Assembly: GCA_963718635.1 (NCBI GenBank)
Contig: OY970367.1
Span: forward strand, 2,170,001 to 2,234,000
Reading direction: 5' to 3'
Source: JAIOQJ01 sp963718635
GTDB lineage: Bacteria; Planctomycetota; Planctomycetia; Gemmatales; Gemmataceae
DNA: 64,000 nt
The first letter of the stretch is position 1. Each line of letters opens with the position of its first letter. Made by a program: the position numbers and the translations under genes. The notes beneath the pieces were generated by a model. That model was given only the letters and a program-made list of their open reading frames with translations. It had not been told where the DNA came from and ran no database searches. Below are positions 31,788 through 42,742 of the stretch, in pieces.

Positions 31788-32081
31788 ATGATGATTCGAC
31801 GCATTATGCGCTGCATCGAGCGGGACGAGCTGCTCAAGGGGCTCTCGGCGGCAGGCGCTCGCTTCTTCGCCCAGCTTGCCTCCGATGCGCTAGCCGACTT
31901 TCAGCGATGCCTCGAAAAGCCCGAACAGCCGATGCAATTCCATATGGCTGCTGCCCTGTCTTGGATGTGCGGCCGATGGCAACCGTCTTTTCCGATAGAC
32001 CGGCAGCAGCTCGACGCATTCTTCGCGTCCGATCTCTGCCAAGAAGAACTTCGCCGCCGAAAAGACTCGGGCGATAGCTGA
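31788..32081 (+). CDS. Small unknown element protein
   Basis: A frame of 97 residues. Starts at 31,788 or at the Met of MRCIERDELLKGLS (31,806) are possible. It is helical and contains WMCGRWQPSFPIDRQQL. Cys/Trp content and a hydrophobic HMAAALSWMCGRW stretch suggest a small globular protein. It follows the HTH gene by 30 bases, so the two may be co-transcribed. No family recognised. Confidence 0.5.
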   Translation: MMIRRIMRCIERDELLKGLSAAGARFFAQLASDALADFQRCLEKPEQPMQFHMAAALSWMCGRWQPSFPIDRQQLDAFFASDLCQEELRRRKDSGDS

Positions 32082-32109
32082 ACCGCGCTGCTGACGACAA
32101 GAAACATCG

Positions 32110-32524
32110 TTAAGCAAAATTCTTGACAATCTTATCAACACGCACGCGATTTCGCATTTCAATGAACGAATCGCCGTGTAACTCGGTCACTTTGCCGCCC
32201 TCGAATACGGAATCTTCGATGAAGTCCTTCACTGTTCGCGGCGATTGATTTACGTCGGCAGCAATGCACATGATCAAATAGCACGGTTTGCCGTTCTTAA
32301 CCATCTCGACGTGCTCCAATCTTTCTTGATACCCGAAATTATCCAGATCGTTTTTGAATTTATCGTGAAAGGTAATACGCACATAGATAGCACCATCATG
32401 TTTTATGGTCTGATCCTGCCAAATACGCAAGAAGACACAACCATCCTGACGCACCGAACCCCATGACCGACGTACATTCGCGAGCGGCGCAGCGAAGTTG
32501 CTTGAAGAAAGCGGTTATGCTCAT
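32110..32524 (-). CDS. Small protein at the end of the R-M operon, frameshifted
   Basis: The ATG at 32,524 follows GGAGG by 6 bases and reads MSITAFFK. After a shift near 32,500 it continues NFAAPLANVRRSWGSVRQDG, CVFLRIWQDQTIKHDGAIYV, HERL-like LEHVEMVKNGKPCYLIMCIA, and ends RVRVDKIVKNFA. About 135 residues, alpha/beta, no signal peptide. It lies 82 bases after the Res stop on the same strand, so it belongs to the defence operon and is probably an accessory factor. The pattern 'LRxWQD ... ERLxH ... YxVMCxAxD' is coherent, but I do not know a named family. Confidence 0.55.
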
Positions 32525-32605
32525 TGCAACCTCCAATTCTTAGCTGCCGTTCACCATCTTCGGCCGAAATCCATTCTGTTTTGTTAGTCGGTGACGGAGC
32601 ATTTC

Positions 32606-35597
32606 TCAAGCATGGGCAAAAACATCATCCAGATCGGTCGCCACCACGAACTTCGCCGGATTGTCTTCACCGTCGGCCAGGGCTTCGAAGTGGGCTTTGC
32701 CGCATTCGATCTTCGCTTGTTCTTTTTCGCGCAGGTCGATGCCGAGCAGCGAGGCCTTGGTCTCCACCACGAAGTAAAGGCGTTGGGCGCCATCCTGCTC
32801 GATCAACACGGCCCAGTCGGGATTGTAAGTTCCCAGCGGCGTCGGCACTTGGAACCAACCGGGTAGTTTCGCGTACACCTTTACTGAAGTTGTTTTCTCC
32901 AAAGTCTCCGCGAACGATCGTTCGACATCCGAATCGTATATTATCTGTTCGTGAACCGATTTCGTCGCGCCGAGCATGTTCGTCAAGTAGCCTTGCAATT
33001 CCTCGCTCTCGAAAAGCTCTTGGGCATAGAACTCGGCGTCGCCAAGCCGTTGATACTTGATGCCGTCCACTAGAGCGAAGCGTTTGACTTTCTGGATGAT
33101 CTCGGTCGCCAGTTCGATGAACTGCTGCGGATTGCGGGCGAAATCCTTGAGGCGGCCGCTGTCGATCAGAATGCGGGCGATGCTCTTGCGGGTCAGCTGC
33201 GTTTTGTCCTGAAGGTCGGTCAGGATATCCGGTAGCTCGATGTCATCTTCATCGAGTACGACCGGGCCAGTGACTGCGGTTTCCGTCGCTTCGACGCCGC
33301 CGCGGGTGATGTCGATATCCGCCGTGCGGAACTGAATGCGGGTCTTGGCAATCGGCGGCCCGTCCTCGATCGCCTTGGCCGCGTCGCGGATCAGTTTCTC
33401 GTTGTCGAAATTCACCCGGTACGTCGTCTTGTGCTTGATGCGGTCCCAGAGCGACTTAAACTCCTCACTAAGCAATACGTTCTTGCGCATCTGCACTTTT
33501 TGTCGTTGATTCGCATCCTTAACTTCCAGCTTCCCGGCCAGCTTGCGCAGGACCTCGGCGATAGCCGCCGTTTGAGATTGAAACTGTTCCGGCAGCGCCA
33601 GCGTCCCTTGCTTGAGCGCCGTGCGTAGTTTGTCTTGCACCTTGCCCTTTGAGTCTACATAGCCCGCTTCCTTGAGATGCTTCCAGACTTCTTCCGACTT
33701 CTCAAAGCCCAGCGCCGCCTGGCCGCCTTGGCCATCCGCGACGGCAATATTGGCGAACTGGTGCTTCTCCACGATCCCGAAGCGAATGCCCGTTTCCAGT
33801 TCGATATCGTGTTGAAGGTGCTCGGCGAATTGCTGATAGCCTTCGGTGGCGATGACCGTGAGCGTGTTGGTTTCAAAGCCACGAATCCGATTGCCTGTCT
33901 GATCGACGCAGAGCCGTAAGCCACGGCCGATGGTTTGGCGGCGTTCGCGTTCCGCGTTCATCTCGCGGAACGAGCAAATCTGAAACACGTTGGGATTGTC
34001 TCAACCTTCGCGGAGTGCCGAGTTGCGAGAAGATGAACTTCAGCTTCGTCTCGAAACTCAGCAGCTTTTCCTTGTCGCGCATAATCAGGTTGTAAGCACG
34101 CTCGGCGCTTTCGCGGTTGCCGGCGTTGGTCTCTTCCGTGTCCTGCCAGGTTCCTTTTTTGTCGATCGAGAAATAGCCGTCATGCACTTCGGCCGGCAAG
34201 CTGGCGGTGTCGGCGCCTTCGAACAGAATGTGATATTCGGGCAGCTTGATCGCCCGGGCGTATTCTTCCTCAAAGATTTGCGCGTATTCCCCTTTGACCG
34301 CTTGGCCGTCGGCGTCGTACTGGCGGTACTTCTCGACGGCGTCGATGAAGAACAGGCTCAAGACCTTGATGCCACGCGGGGCAGGCGCACTTCCTTGTCG
34401 AGATGTTCCTTGATCGTCCGACGCAGCATTTGCCGACGAATGGCGTTCTGGTCAACGTCGCCGATGACATCGCCTCTGTTCAAGAAATGCTCGCCGCCGG
34501 GCACTTTGATCTCGACGAGTTCATTGCCGCGCCCCGAACGGATCTCGCCAACACGGCAGTTGGCGTATATCTCCCGGCCGCCGGTCGTTTGTTGCAGATC
34601 GTCGCCGTCTTGCACTTCGACTTCGCGGCGCACGACGCCGTAAAGTTGTTGAACATCCAACTCTAATTTGGCCCTCGGAACGCTCCGGCGATTACTCGTG
34701 GAAACCAAACGGATGTATGCCTTGTTGTGACCACCTTCGACTTCCAGCGACGCCACTTCGATCTGTTTGACCAGCTTTTGCTCGTAAGCATCCACGGCAT
34801 CGAGCTTGTAGACCATGTGGTGCTTATCGACGTGGGTGGCCGAATAACGCAATGTGCAGAGCGGGTGCATTCCATCCAAGGCTTCCTTGCCGCGTCCTTC
34901 CAGGCCGCCATCAACGCTTTGCGGTTCATCGACGATCACGATCGGGCGGGTGGCCTTGATAAGATCGATCGGCTTCTCCCCGCCCGTCTTCTCGCTGTCT
35001 TTGTATAGGTTGTTTACATCTTTCTTGTTGATGGCCCCGACGGTGACCACCATCACCTGAATTTGCGCTGGTGGCGAAGTTGCGGACCTGCCCCAGCTTG
35101 GCGGAATCGTACAGAAAGTAGTTGTTCCCTTTTGAAAATGGCACGTTGGCGTAGAGCCCGCGCAAATGCTCCTGAGTGATTTCCAGCGACTTGTAGACGC
35201 CTTCCTTGATGGCGACGCTGGGCACGACGATCACGAATTTGGTGAAACCGTAGCGCTTGTTGAGTTCGAAGATCGTTCGCAGATAAACGTAAGTCTTGCC
35301 AGTGCCGGTCTCCATTTCGACGGTGAAGTTGTAATCGTCTTTTGTCAATTCGTCGGTGGGTTTTAGTCCATGCCGCAGTTGCACTTTCCTGAGATTGACA
35401 AGCAAATCAGTATCGAGAAGTTTGAGTTTATTGCCGATGCCCAAGTCGCTTTCCGAGCCGGCAAAGAGCGAAGCCGGATCGCGCGGCATGGTGACCGTGA
35501 ACTCCGTTTGGCAGACCTCTTGGCCATGAAAGAGGTCGCAGACCGCTTCAATCGCCTGAAGCTGGTAATCGAGGTTGGATTCGAAATGGAGTTTCAT
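32606..35597 (-). pseudogene. res: Type III restriction endonuclease subunit Res, three frameshifts
   Basis: SF2 translocase/nuclease partner of Mod. The N-terminus MKLHFESNLDYQLQAIEAVC leads to Walker A METGTGKTYVYLRTI. VIVVPSVAIKEGV and Walker B VIVDEPQSVDG follow, then the RecA-2 motifs ALREGWDNPNVFQICSF and RQTIGRGLRL. The C-terminal PD-(D/E)xK nuclease has YNPDWAVLIE and FVVETKAS. These parts fall in four frames joined near 35,070, 34,385 and 34,010. Repaired length is about 990 residues, normal for Res. Its ATG (35,597) overlaps the RhuM stop (ATGA), showing tight coupling. If the shifts are real the restriction activity is lost while Mod stays intact. Confidence 0.88.
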
Positions 35598-36658
35598 GGC
35601 GACTTTTTCCTTTTCTTCGACTTCGGCTTCGGCGGTACCGGCAATGCTCTTGCCGCGTCCTCGAACGATGTCTGCAGGGCCTGCTCCGCTTCCGCTTCAA
35701 GCAAGACGCGTCGCCGGGCCGCGAACTCTTCGTATTCCGCTTCCGCCTTCAGCACCGCGTCCGCGTGGCTCACCCTACCCTTGCCATCCAGCACGGCACG
35801 CTCGTTGAACCGAAGGAACTCTTCGAGTTTCGTTTCCCAATCCTTCAGGAACACTTGCTTTCGTCGGCGAGCCTGGTCTTCGGCATAATCGAGCCACATC
35901 ACCACGATCCGATTCAACTCGTCGATCTCCTCGGCCGACAGGTAGTTCTTGGCCGTGCCAACATCACCTTTTCGAACCACGGCGCCTTTCCAGTTCGTCA
36001 GTCCCATGTTCGACTTTTGGGAATCGGCCCGCCCGGCGATCAACTCGGCCGCCGTCTTCCCCGTGGCCGCGAAGTGCAATTTGTTCTGGATCGTCTGGAA
36101 GAAGACCGTCACCTTCTCCGTCGAGGTGTTGTCGTAATCCCCGGCCAATGCGAAAATTTCCCGCACCCGCAAATACATCCGCTTCTCGCTCGCCCGGATG
36201 TCCCGGATGCGCTCGATCAACTCGTCGAAGTAATCCGGCACCCCAGACCCGGCGACGGGCGGGTTCTTCAACCGCTCGTCGTCCATCGTGAAGCCTTTGA
36301 TCAGATATTCCTTCAGCCGCTCCGTCGCCCATTGGCGGAACATTGTGCCCCGCGGCGACTTCACCCGATAACCGACTGCAAGTATCATTTCGAGACTGTA
36401 ATGCTGCGTATCGTAGCTTTTTCCATCCGTGGCAGTTATCCGGAAATTCCGGATAACTGAATCCGCCTGCAATTCGTCTTCCGCCAGGATGTTCTGGATG
36501 TGCTCGTTGATCGTGCGAACATCCTTTTGGAAGAGTTCCCCCATCAGCTTTTGCGTCAGCCAGATCGTCTCGTTCTGGAAACGGCACTCGACGCAGCTTC
36601 GGCCATCCTCGGTGGTATAAAGAACGAATTCACCGATAGGGATCATTCCTTCACTCAT
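35594..36658 (-). CDS. RhuM family protein inside the R-M operon
   Basis: A 354-residue member of the RhuM ('virulence protein') family. The N-terminal domain has ETIWLTQKLMGELFQKDVRT (HTH-like), HIQNILAEDELQADSVIRNF and HYSLEMILAVGYRVKSPRGT, FRQWATERLKEYLIKGF, a pattern shared with Bro/KilA-N-associated regulators. The middle has FDELIERIRDIRASEKRMYL, FFQTIQNKLHFAATGKTAAE and DLNRIVVMWLDYAEDQA-type helices. The C-terminal 90 residues are a charged coiled coil ending KSKKRKKSP. ATG 36,658 has AGAGG upstream. It starts 65 bases after mod ends and overlaps res by ATGA. Its function is unknown; such genes are often found next to R-M genes. Confidence 0.85.
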   Translation of the reverse strand: MSEGMIPIGEFVLYTTEDGRSCVECRFQNETIWLTQKLMGELFQKDVRTINEHIQNILAEDELQADSVIRNFRITATDGKSYDTQHYSLEMILAVGYRVKSPRGTMFRQWATERLKEYLIKGFTMDDERLKNPPVAGSGVPDYFDELIERIRDIRASEKRMYLRVREIFALAGDYDNTSTEKVTVFFQTIQNKLHFAATGKTAAELIAGRADSQKSNMGLTNWKGAVVRKGDVGTAKNYLSAEEIDELNRIVVMWLDYAEDQARRRKQVFLKDWETKLEEFLRFNERAVLDGKGRVSHADAVLKAEAEYEEFAARRRVLLEAEAEQALQTSFEDAARALPVPPKPKSKKRKKSP

Positions 36659-36723
36659 GGCTGCCTCTTGGGTGTGAGTTGGAGGTCGCTTGCGCACTCT
36701 CCAGAAATATCGGAGTGCTCGCC

Positions 36724-38619
36724 CTACAAGCTCCGCACATTCCTCAACCCCTGTTGCGCCAATATCGCCGTGATGTTCGTTTTGGCCACGTCGTTCTCGA
36801 AGGCGCTGTCGCGGAAGACGATTTGCGATTCCCCGGCTGGGTTCAATTCGTGCCGCCACTTGGCGATGCCGAGCGCCAACGGCTCAATCTCGTTGCGTTT
36901 GATTTCCTTGTCGAGACAGACCAGTAGCACACCGGCGCCGATGCTATGCACCGCCTTCTTGGCGATCTTCTTCGTCGCTATCGGCACACACAGGTCGAGG
37001 CCGAGCTTGAGCAGCAGTTCGTAGAGAATGTCGTTCTCGCTCCGATCGAGCTTCAGATGGTCGGCCGCCTCTTCCAGCGTCTTGGGCAAGTCGGCCTTAT
37101 CGGGATCCCAGGTGCGGATGTTCGACGTATCGAGCTTAAAAACGCGAAAGCCGGTATCGCCCGCGAACATCGGGTTCTCCTCGCGGATCTTCTTGCCGGC
37201 GCGGCGGAGACGTTCTTTAGTTAGCTCCGCGATGGTGCGCGGCTTGCCGAGTTGATCGCAAAAATTCGCGGCGGTCTTCTGGTCTTTGTTTTCGGGATCG
37301 AGTGGTTCGGGTAGCTGGACTAAGATGTAACGCCTATTGCCGCCATCTGTCGCATTCTGCGCGGTTGCCGCGTGGCCTGTCGTCCCAGAGCCCGCGAAGA
37401 AATCGAGGACAAGCGCGGTAGGATCCGCGATCAATTCGAGAAGTTTGGACATTAAAGATACAGGCTTTGGTGTATCGAAAGGCGGTTCGCTGTCTCCAAA
37501 TAGTGTTTTCAGTTCAGCGTTAGCTTCTCTCGTGGTTCCTGCGAACTCTGCTAACCACAGATTTTCCGGCGTTCGACCTTCCTGTTCGCAGAGATAGATT
37601 TTCCGAATGATTCGTGTCTCATCTTTCGAGAATACGATTTCTTCGGACTGTATCTTTTCAGCTACCGTCTCCTTACTCCACCTCCAGCCGAATTCAGGTG
37701 GTTCGATTTTTTTGCCGCTTGGCGTAACAATAGGGAAGCGAAGATTCTCACGTAAGTGCGGACTGCGCACATCGCCCGGCCTCCACAGTCCCTTTGCATC
37801 TTTGTCTGGATTGGAATAATTGCGATTGTCTTCCTCGGTTCGATTGAATCGAAAAGGCGGGCTCAACTCTGATCGACGAAAACAAACAATGAAATTATGA
37901 TGCCTCGAAAAATATTTTTCGTCATTTTTGCTTTGCTTGGTGTGGTTCCAAACTATATCGGCAATCCAGTTCTCTTCTCCAAATACTTCGCATAAGATCG
38001 AGTTTACGTTTGAATACTCGCTGCTGTCGATAGTCACAAATATCACCCCATCCTCCCGTAACAAGTTCCGCGCTAGTTTCAGACGCGGGTACATCATGTT
38101 CAGCCAGTCGGTATGGAAGCGGCCGGAGGTTTCGGGGTTGCTGGTGATCTTGCGGCCGTCGCCGTCGACTTGCTTCGTGAGTTGCAGGTAGTTGCCGATG
38201 TTGTCGCGGAAGTCGTCGGGGTAGACGAAGTCTTTGCCGGTGTTGTACGGCGGGTCGATGTAGATGAGCTTCACCTTGCCGGAGTAGCTTTTCTGCAAGA
38301 GTTTGAGCACTTCGAGATTGTCGCCTTCGATCATCAGGTTTTGCGTGGTGTCCCAATCGACGCTGTCTTCGGGGCAAGGGCGCAGCGTGCCGGTGCTGGG
38401 CGTCAGCGCCAGCTGCCGAGCCCGGCGCTTGCCGTGCCAGTTCAGGCCGTACTTCTCTTCGCGCTCATCGACGTTGCCGCCGAGCAATTGCTTGAGCACG
38501 TCGAAATCGATCTTGCCCTCGGTGCAGGCTTCGGGGAAGAGTTCGTTCAAGCGAGCAACGTTGTCGGCCAGAATGTCGGCGGAACGGGTTTGCGGATCGG
38601 CGGCAGTGAGCGGGGTCAT
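36724..38619 (-). CDS. mod: Type III DNA adenine methyltransferase Mod
   Basis: A 631-residue N6-adenine methyltransferase of the beta class. Motif IV DPPYNTGKDFVYPDDF (residues 122-137) precedes motif I DFFAGSGTTGHA (407-418, SAM binding), the order of type III Mod. The target-recognition region lies between about 220 and 390 (WNHTKQSKNDEKYFSRHHNF and beyond). An N-terminal domain (ILADNVARLNELFPEACTEG) is typical of this subgroup, and YILVQLPEPLDPENKD follows motif I. The C-terminal 130 residues (FRVFKLDTSNIRTWDP onward) bind Res in relatives. The reading frame is intact. The start MTPLTAADPQ is the only good one. It modifies host DNA and guides cleavage by Res. Confidence 0.95.
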   Translation of the reverse strand: MTPLTAADPQTRSADILADNVARLNELFPEACTEGKIDFDVLKQLLGGNVDEREEKYGLNWHGKRRARQLALTPSTGTLRPCPEDSVDWDTTQNLMIEGDNLEVLKLLQKSYSGKVKLIYIDPPYNTGKDFVYPDDFRDNIGNYLQLTKQVDGDGRKITSNPETSGRFHTDWLNMMYPRLKLARNLLREDGVIFVTIDSSEYSNVNSILCEVFGEENWIADIVWNHTKQSKNDEKYFSRHHNFIVCFRRSELSPPFRFNRTEEDNRNYSNPDKDAKGLWRPGDVRSPHLRENLRFPIVTPSGKKIEPPEFGWRWSKETVAEKIQSEEIVFSKDETRIIRKIYLCEQEGRTPENLWLAEFAGTTREANAELKTLFGDSEPPFDTPKPVSLMSKLLELIADPTALVLDFFAGSGTTGHAATAQNATDGGNRRYILVQLPEPLDPENKDQKTAANFCDQLGKPRTIAELTKERLRRAGKKIREENPMFAGDTGFRVFKLDTSNIRTWDPDKADLPKTLEEAADHLKLDRSENDILYELLLKLGLDLCVPIATKKIAKKAVHSIGAGVLLVCLDKEIKRNEIEPLALGIAKWRHELNPAGESQIVFRDSAFENDVAKTNITAILAQQGLRNVRSL

Positions 38620-38760
38620 GCAATTCTCTCAGGTAATTATTATCGCCTTTCGCGGAGCGAAAGACGATGATGCTTGGCGAGCGTCGAGCTCTAAGGCCGA
38701 CGTGAATGCGCTCGAACTTGCAGCAAGCGCCCTTGTTGTCTCAGCGCAGTCACGGCGGGC

Positions 38761-39522
38761 TTACGCCGCGCCGCTCGCCAAAAGTGCGAGTTGGCGATTG
38801 CGTTCAGCTTCCCGTCGTTTGAGCTCCAAGTTCAGTTCAACCCGGCGGTTCAATTGCGGTTCCTTCTCGGCCTGGTGTCGCAAGTCGGCGATGACAGCAT
38901 CGAGCCGAGTGATCTCGCGGATGGCTTGGCGTCGGGTTGCGGCATCACTGCTTGCGACAAGGGCAAACGTGCCGGTGTAGCGAGCGGCTTGCAACGCAGC
39001 CAAACGGTCGAGCCAACCTTGATACAACGCGAACAAGTCCGCTTGCGGCAAGCCGGCCAACGGCAAGCTGGCCAAGAAGGCGGCATCGAGCGGCCCGTCT
39101 TCAAGTTCAATCCCTTCCAATTCTCCATCGAGAACGAACTTGCCCGCTTCGTTTTGCGCATGCCGCAAATGAGACATCGTCACCGAGCAGGCAGCGTCTT
39201 GAAAAGATAGCAGCACCAACGGATATGGAATCGCCCGATGGACAAGTTCTTGCAAGCGGGATGCCTTCGCTTCGGGCCTCACTTTCAACGTTACCACGGC
39301 GATTTCCAGATACTGGCGCAACTCGTCGCTGTAAGCAGGCACCCCAATCGTCGTCGGCTTAAGCGCGGCGATCCAAACGAGTTCCTCAACGCCTTCGCTA
39401 ATGACGCGCTTGTCGGCAGCAGTCGGCGCACCATTTTCCAGCAGGTGCTTTTTGGGCACCCGCTGATCGACCCGTGCTTGCGCCGGCAAGGACAATGCTG
39501 TAATGATCTGTTCGGCGGTCAT
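38761..39522 (-). CDS. DUF4391 domain protein
   Basis: About 253 residues. The start at 39,522 (MTAEQIITALSLPAQARVDQ) overlaps the helicase stop as ATGA, so translation is coupled. Family pattern: RVPKKHLLENGAPTAADKRV, EELVWIAALKPTTIGVPAYS, LEIAVVTLKVRPEAKASRLQ, IHRAIPYPLVLLSF (seen here as VHRAIPYPLVLLSF) and HAQNEAGKFVLDGE. The last 60 residues are a coiled coil (ITRLDAVIADLRHQAEKEPQ). DUF4391 proteins are found next to Mod/helicase genes. The role is unknown; bridging between helicase and methylase is an inference. The frame upstream to 39,777 is a shadow of the helicase. Confidence 0.85.
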   Translation of the reverse strand: MTAEQIITALSLPAQARVDQRVPKKHLLENGAPTAADKRVISEGVEELVWIAALKPTTIGVPAYSDELRQYLEIAVVTLKVRPEAKASRLQELVHRAIPYPLVLLSFQDAACSVTMSHLRHAQNEAGKFVLDGELEGIELEDGPLDAAFLASLPLAGLPQADLFALYQGWLDRLAALQAARYTGTFALVASSDAATRRQAIREITRLDAVIADLRHQAEKEPQLNRRVELNLELKRREAERNRQLALLASGAA

Positions 39523-42500
39523 GCCGGAACGCCCTCGGGCAAAATGGCGAGGAACATCACCACTTCGAAATCGTTCATGCCGGTGAACTCGCCTTTGTGA
39601 ACGTGCGTGCCGCCTGGGCTGAATAGGCTGGCCGTCGAGCGTTCTTCCTTCTTGCCGACAATCGACGCGACGGCAGCGGCAAGCAGCTTTTGATAATGCT
39701 CCATCCGTTCGCTGTTCCGGGTAAGCTTGTCGAAGCGCTCGCAAGCGGCGGCATCGGGCAGGTCGCGCCCGGAGCAAAGTCGTTTCAAATGGTCGAGAAC
39801 GTGCTTGCCTTGCGTGAACGGAAACAGAATCTCGCCGTCGTCGCCGACCTGCACGAGATAATGCGGCGCGAGCGGGTAGCCGGGTTCAATGGGTTTGTCA
39901 GCGGATTCGCCCATGGCGCGTAAGCAGAAGATGGCGCCGGGAGGAACGGCATTATCGCCGAGGCCGCCCGTGGTTGCCGCGAAGGTTCCGAATGGCAGAT
40001 TCGCCAACTGCTCACGCTGTTCCTTCGGCAAACGAGCCAGGTCGATGCGGAAGTCGTTGAGCGTAAGATCGGCTATCGAGACGCCGCTGGAAAGATCTTC
40101 CAAGTCGATGACTGCGTCTTGAAGTTTCAACAGCTGTTTGCGGCGATACTCCAGGTCGTTCATCTGGTTGCCGGACTGCTCCTCAATGACGTTCTCTTCG
40201 CCCGTGGCGGAAATATCGAGAAGTACCATGCGCCCGCTCACTCGCTGTTCGAGATTGATGTATTCCTCCAATTCCATGTTGGGCCAAAAGTTGACCAGCT
40301 GGATGCAGGTATTGGGCGAGCCGATGCGGTCGATGCGGCCGAACCTTTGGATAATGCGAACGGGATTCCAGTGAATGTCGTAGTTGACGAGGAAGTCGCA
40401 ATCCTGAAGGTTCTGGCCCTCGGAAATGCAATCGGTGGCAATGAGCAAATCGATCTCGCCCTCTGCGGCCAAGTCGGCGGGCCGCTCCTTGGATCGTGGC
40501 GCGAACGCCGATAGGAGAGTGGCCATGTCGTTGCGAAGATTCGGCAGTGTGCTGCGATTGCGGCCGGACCCAGTGACGAGTGCCGAGTGGATTCCAAGCG
40601 TCTGCGTCGCCCACGGAGAGAGATAGTCGAAAAGATAATGAGCGGTGTCGGCAAACGCGGTGAAGACGATGACTTTGCGATTGCCTGGATTCAATGGCCG
40701 GTCGATCTTGTTTTGGATTACTTGACGCAGGTCGGCGAGCTTGGCATCGCGCGGGGCGTCCACTTGCCGGGCAGCACTGAGCAGCGCGGAGAGGCGGTCA
40801 CGGTCTTCGACGAGTTCCTGCCGCCAGCGAACACGGTCCACGTCTTGAAGCAGCACCTTTACCTTCTGACCGATCAATAGCGCCTCGAATTCGGCGTTGT
40901 CCACGTCGATATCTTGAATGTCGATTTCTTCGACGCTTTCGGCATGTTGGTCGATGCGGGCCAGCGTAGTTTCCACATCCCGCAGTTGACGCTCGATGGT
41001 GAGCGAGAAGGATGGAACGGAGCTTTCCATTCGCTTCAGGACGTTGACACGCAAGAGGTGGATGAGACTTTCTTCCCGGTCCGATTGCCGGAAGAGTCCC
41101 TTGCCGCCCTGGACGGGGTGGCTGTACTTGGCGTCGTAAGCGGCTTGCTTGTTCGGAAGGACGTAACGCAGGGGAGCATAGGCGCTGAGATTGAGCCGGC
41201 GAATCTCGTCGTTGATTTGCGCAATCGGCGCGAACTCGCGCGACAGGTCCACGTCGGCATAAATGTTGATCGGCCTCAAGCGTTCGGGGAACTTGCCGGT
41301 CTCATTCGTCCCGTAATACTTCTCGACATGGCGGCGCGACCTGGCAATCGTAAGCAAGTCGAGCAACTGAAAGTAATCGAAGCCGAGCATGTCCATCAGC
41401 CGAGCGGGTCGACGCTCTTCTTCATCCAGTTGCAGCCAAAGATTGAATTGCTTCTGTGCCAGTTGGATCGTGGAATCGATATTGGCGATACCGTGGCTTT
41501 TGAGAGCGTACTCGTTGCCTTCCGTGGCGAAGGCGATTTGGTTCTTGAGATCGGCCAGCCGATTGTTGACCGGGGTGGCGGAGAGCATCAGGACACGCGT
41601 CTTGACGCCATCCTGGATGATCTTGCGCATCAGCTTGTCGTATCGGGTCTCACCCCCAGCCCGCGGCGACTTCTTGTTGCGGAAGTTGTGCGATTCGTCG
41701 ATGACGACGAGGTCGTAGTTCCCCCAGTTGACGTGGGTCAGATCGATTTCGCCCGAATGGCCGCCATCCCGCGACAAATCGGTATGGTTCAACACATCGT
41801 AATGAAAACGGTCGCCGGCGAGAATGTTGCGCCGGTCGTTGGCCTTATAGATGGTCCAGTTGTCACGCAAACGCTTGGGACAGAGGACGAGGACGCGATC
41901 GTTCCGCAGTTCGTAGTACTTGATGACCGCCAGGGCTTCAAAGGTCTTTCCGAGGCCGACGCTGTCCGCGATGATGCAGCCGCCGAACCGTTCGAGCTTG
42001 TCGATCGCGCCGATGACGCCGTCGCGCTGAAAGCGGAAGAGCTTCTTCCAGACTACCGTGTTCTTGATACCCGTCGCCGATTTGACGATTTTCTCTTCAT
42101 CGAGTTCATCACCGAGGCTACGGAACAGGTGGAACAAACTCAAATGGTACGCCAACGACGGTGCGTGGTGATCGATGAACTCTCGCAATCGTTTGAGGAA
42201 AGTCTGTTTCGCGCCAAGTGAAGTGGCAGCGCCTTCCCACAACTGGCTAAACCACGACGCGAAGATCAAGGCTTCTTCGGGCAAGTCCGAATACTGGATG
42301 AGGCCGAGCTGATTGCCAGGGGTCAAGCCGAGCCCGGATGTCGTCAGCGGACAATTTCCGGTGATCGCAAACGTCGTATCGGAATCCGGGCGCCGAACAA
42401 CGATAGTAGCCTGAGGCAAGTGGGATGGCGCTTCACGAACTTCACCCGATTCGCTCAGCCAATTTGAACAGAGCTTCGCCAACCAACGAACGCGCAATTG

Positions 42501-42742
42501 ATTTCTGGCGCTCCGATCCACATCCGAGCCGTTGAGGGCCAAATCGCTTTTCTCGGGACTGGACAGCACCAAACGGCATTGAACCTGTTTGCCAACCAGT
42601 TCGCGGATCTGCGCGAAGCCAAAAAGTGAAAATTCAGGAGAAGCGACATCGAGCGAGCTGCCGGCGCCAGAATCGAATTGAGGATATCGAGTACCCGATC
42701 ATTTCCGCCGTTCTTAATCAGTTTCATGATCGGGCGTACCAT
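39519..42742 (-). CDS. SNF2-family helicase with PLD-like N-terminal domain, one frameshift
   Basis: About 1,070 residues. The N-terminus MVRPIMKLIKNGGNDRVLDI runs in one frame to about 42,660, then continues SSLDVASPEFSLFGFAQIRE in the next. This lead and the LTTSGLGLTPGNQLGL block (residues about 130) resemble a PLD-type nuclease domain, but no intact H-x-K motif is visible. The helicase core has GGCIIADSVGLGKTFEALAV (Walker A), LVLCPKRLRDNW and DLVVIDESHNFRN (DESH). Also seen are MLSATPVNNRLADLKNQIAF, ATDCISEGQNLQDCDFLVNY and RIIQRFGRIDRIGS. First gene of the operon; start 42,742 or 42,727. This helicase type is linked with DUF4391-Mod neighbourhoods in defence islands. Confidence 0.88.

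Noticed and set aside
40914..42221. A 435-codon open frame on the plus strand
   Set aside because: Exact antisense of the SNF2 helicase, whose motifs are clear; the plus-strand frame has no start signal and no family pattern.
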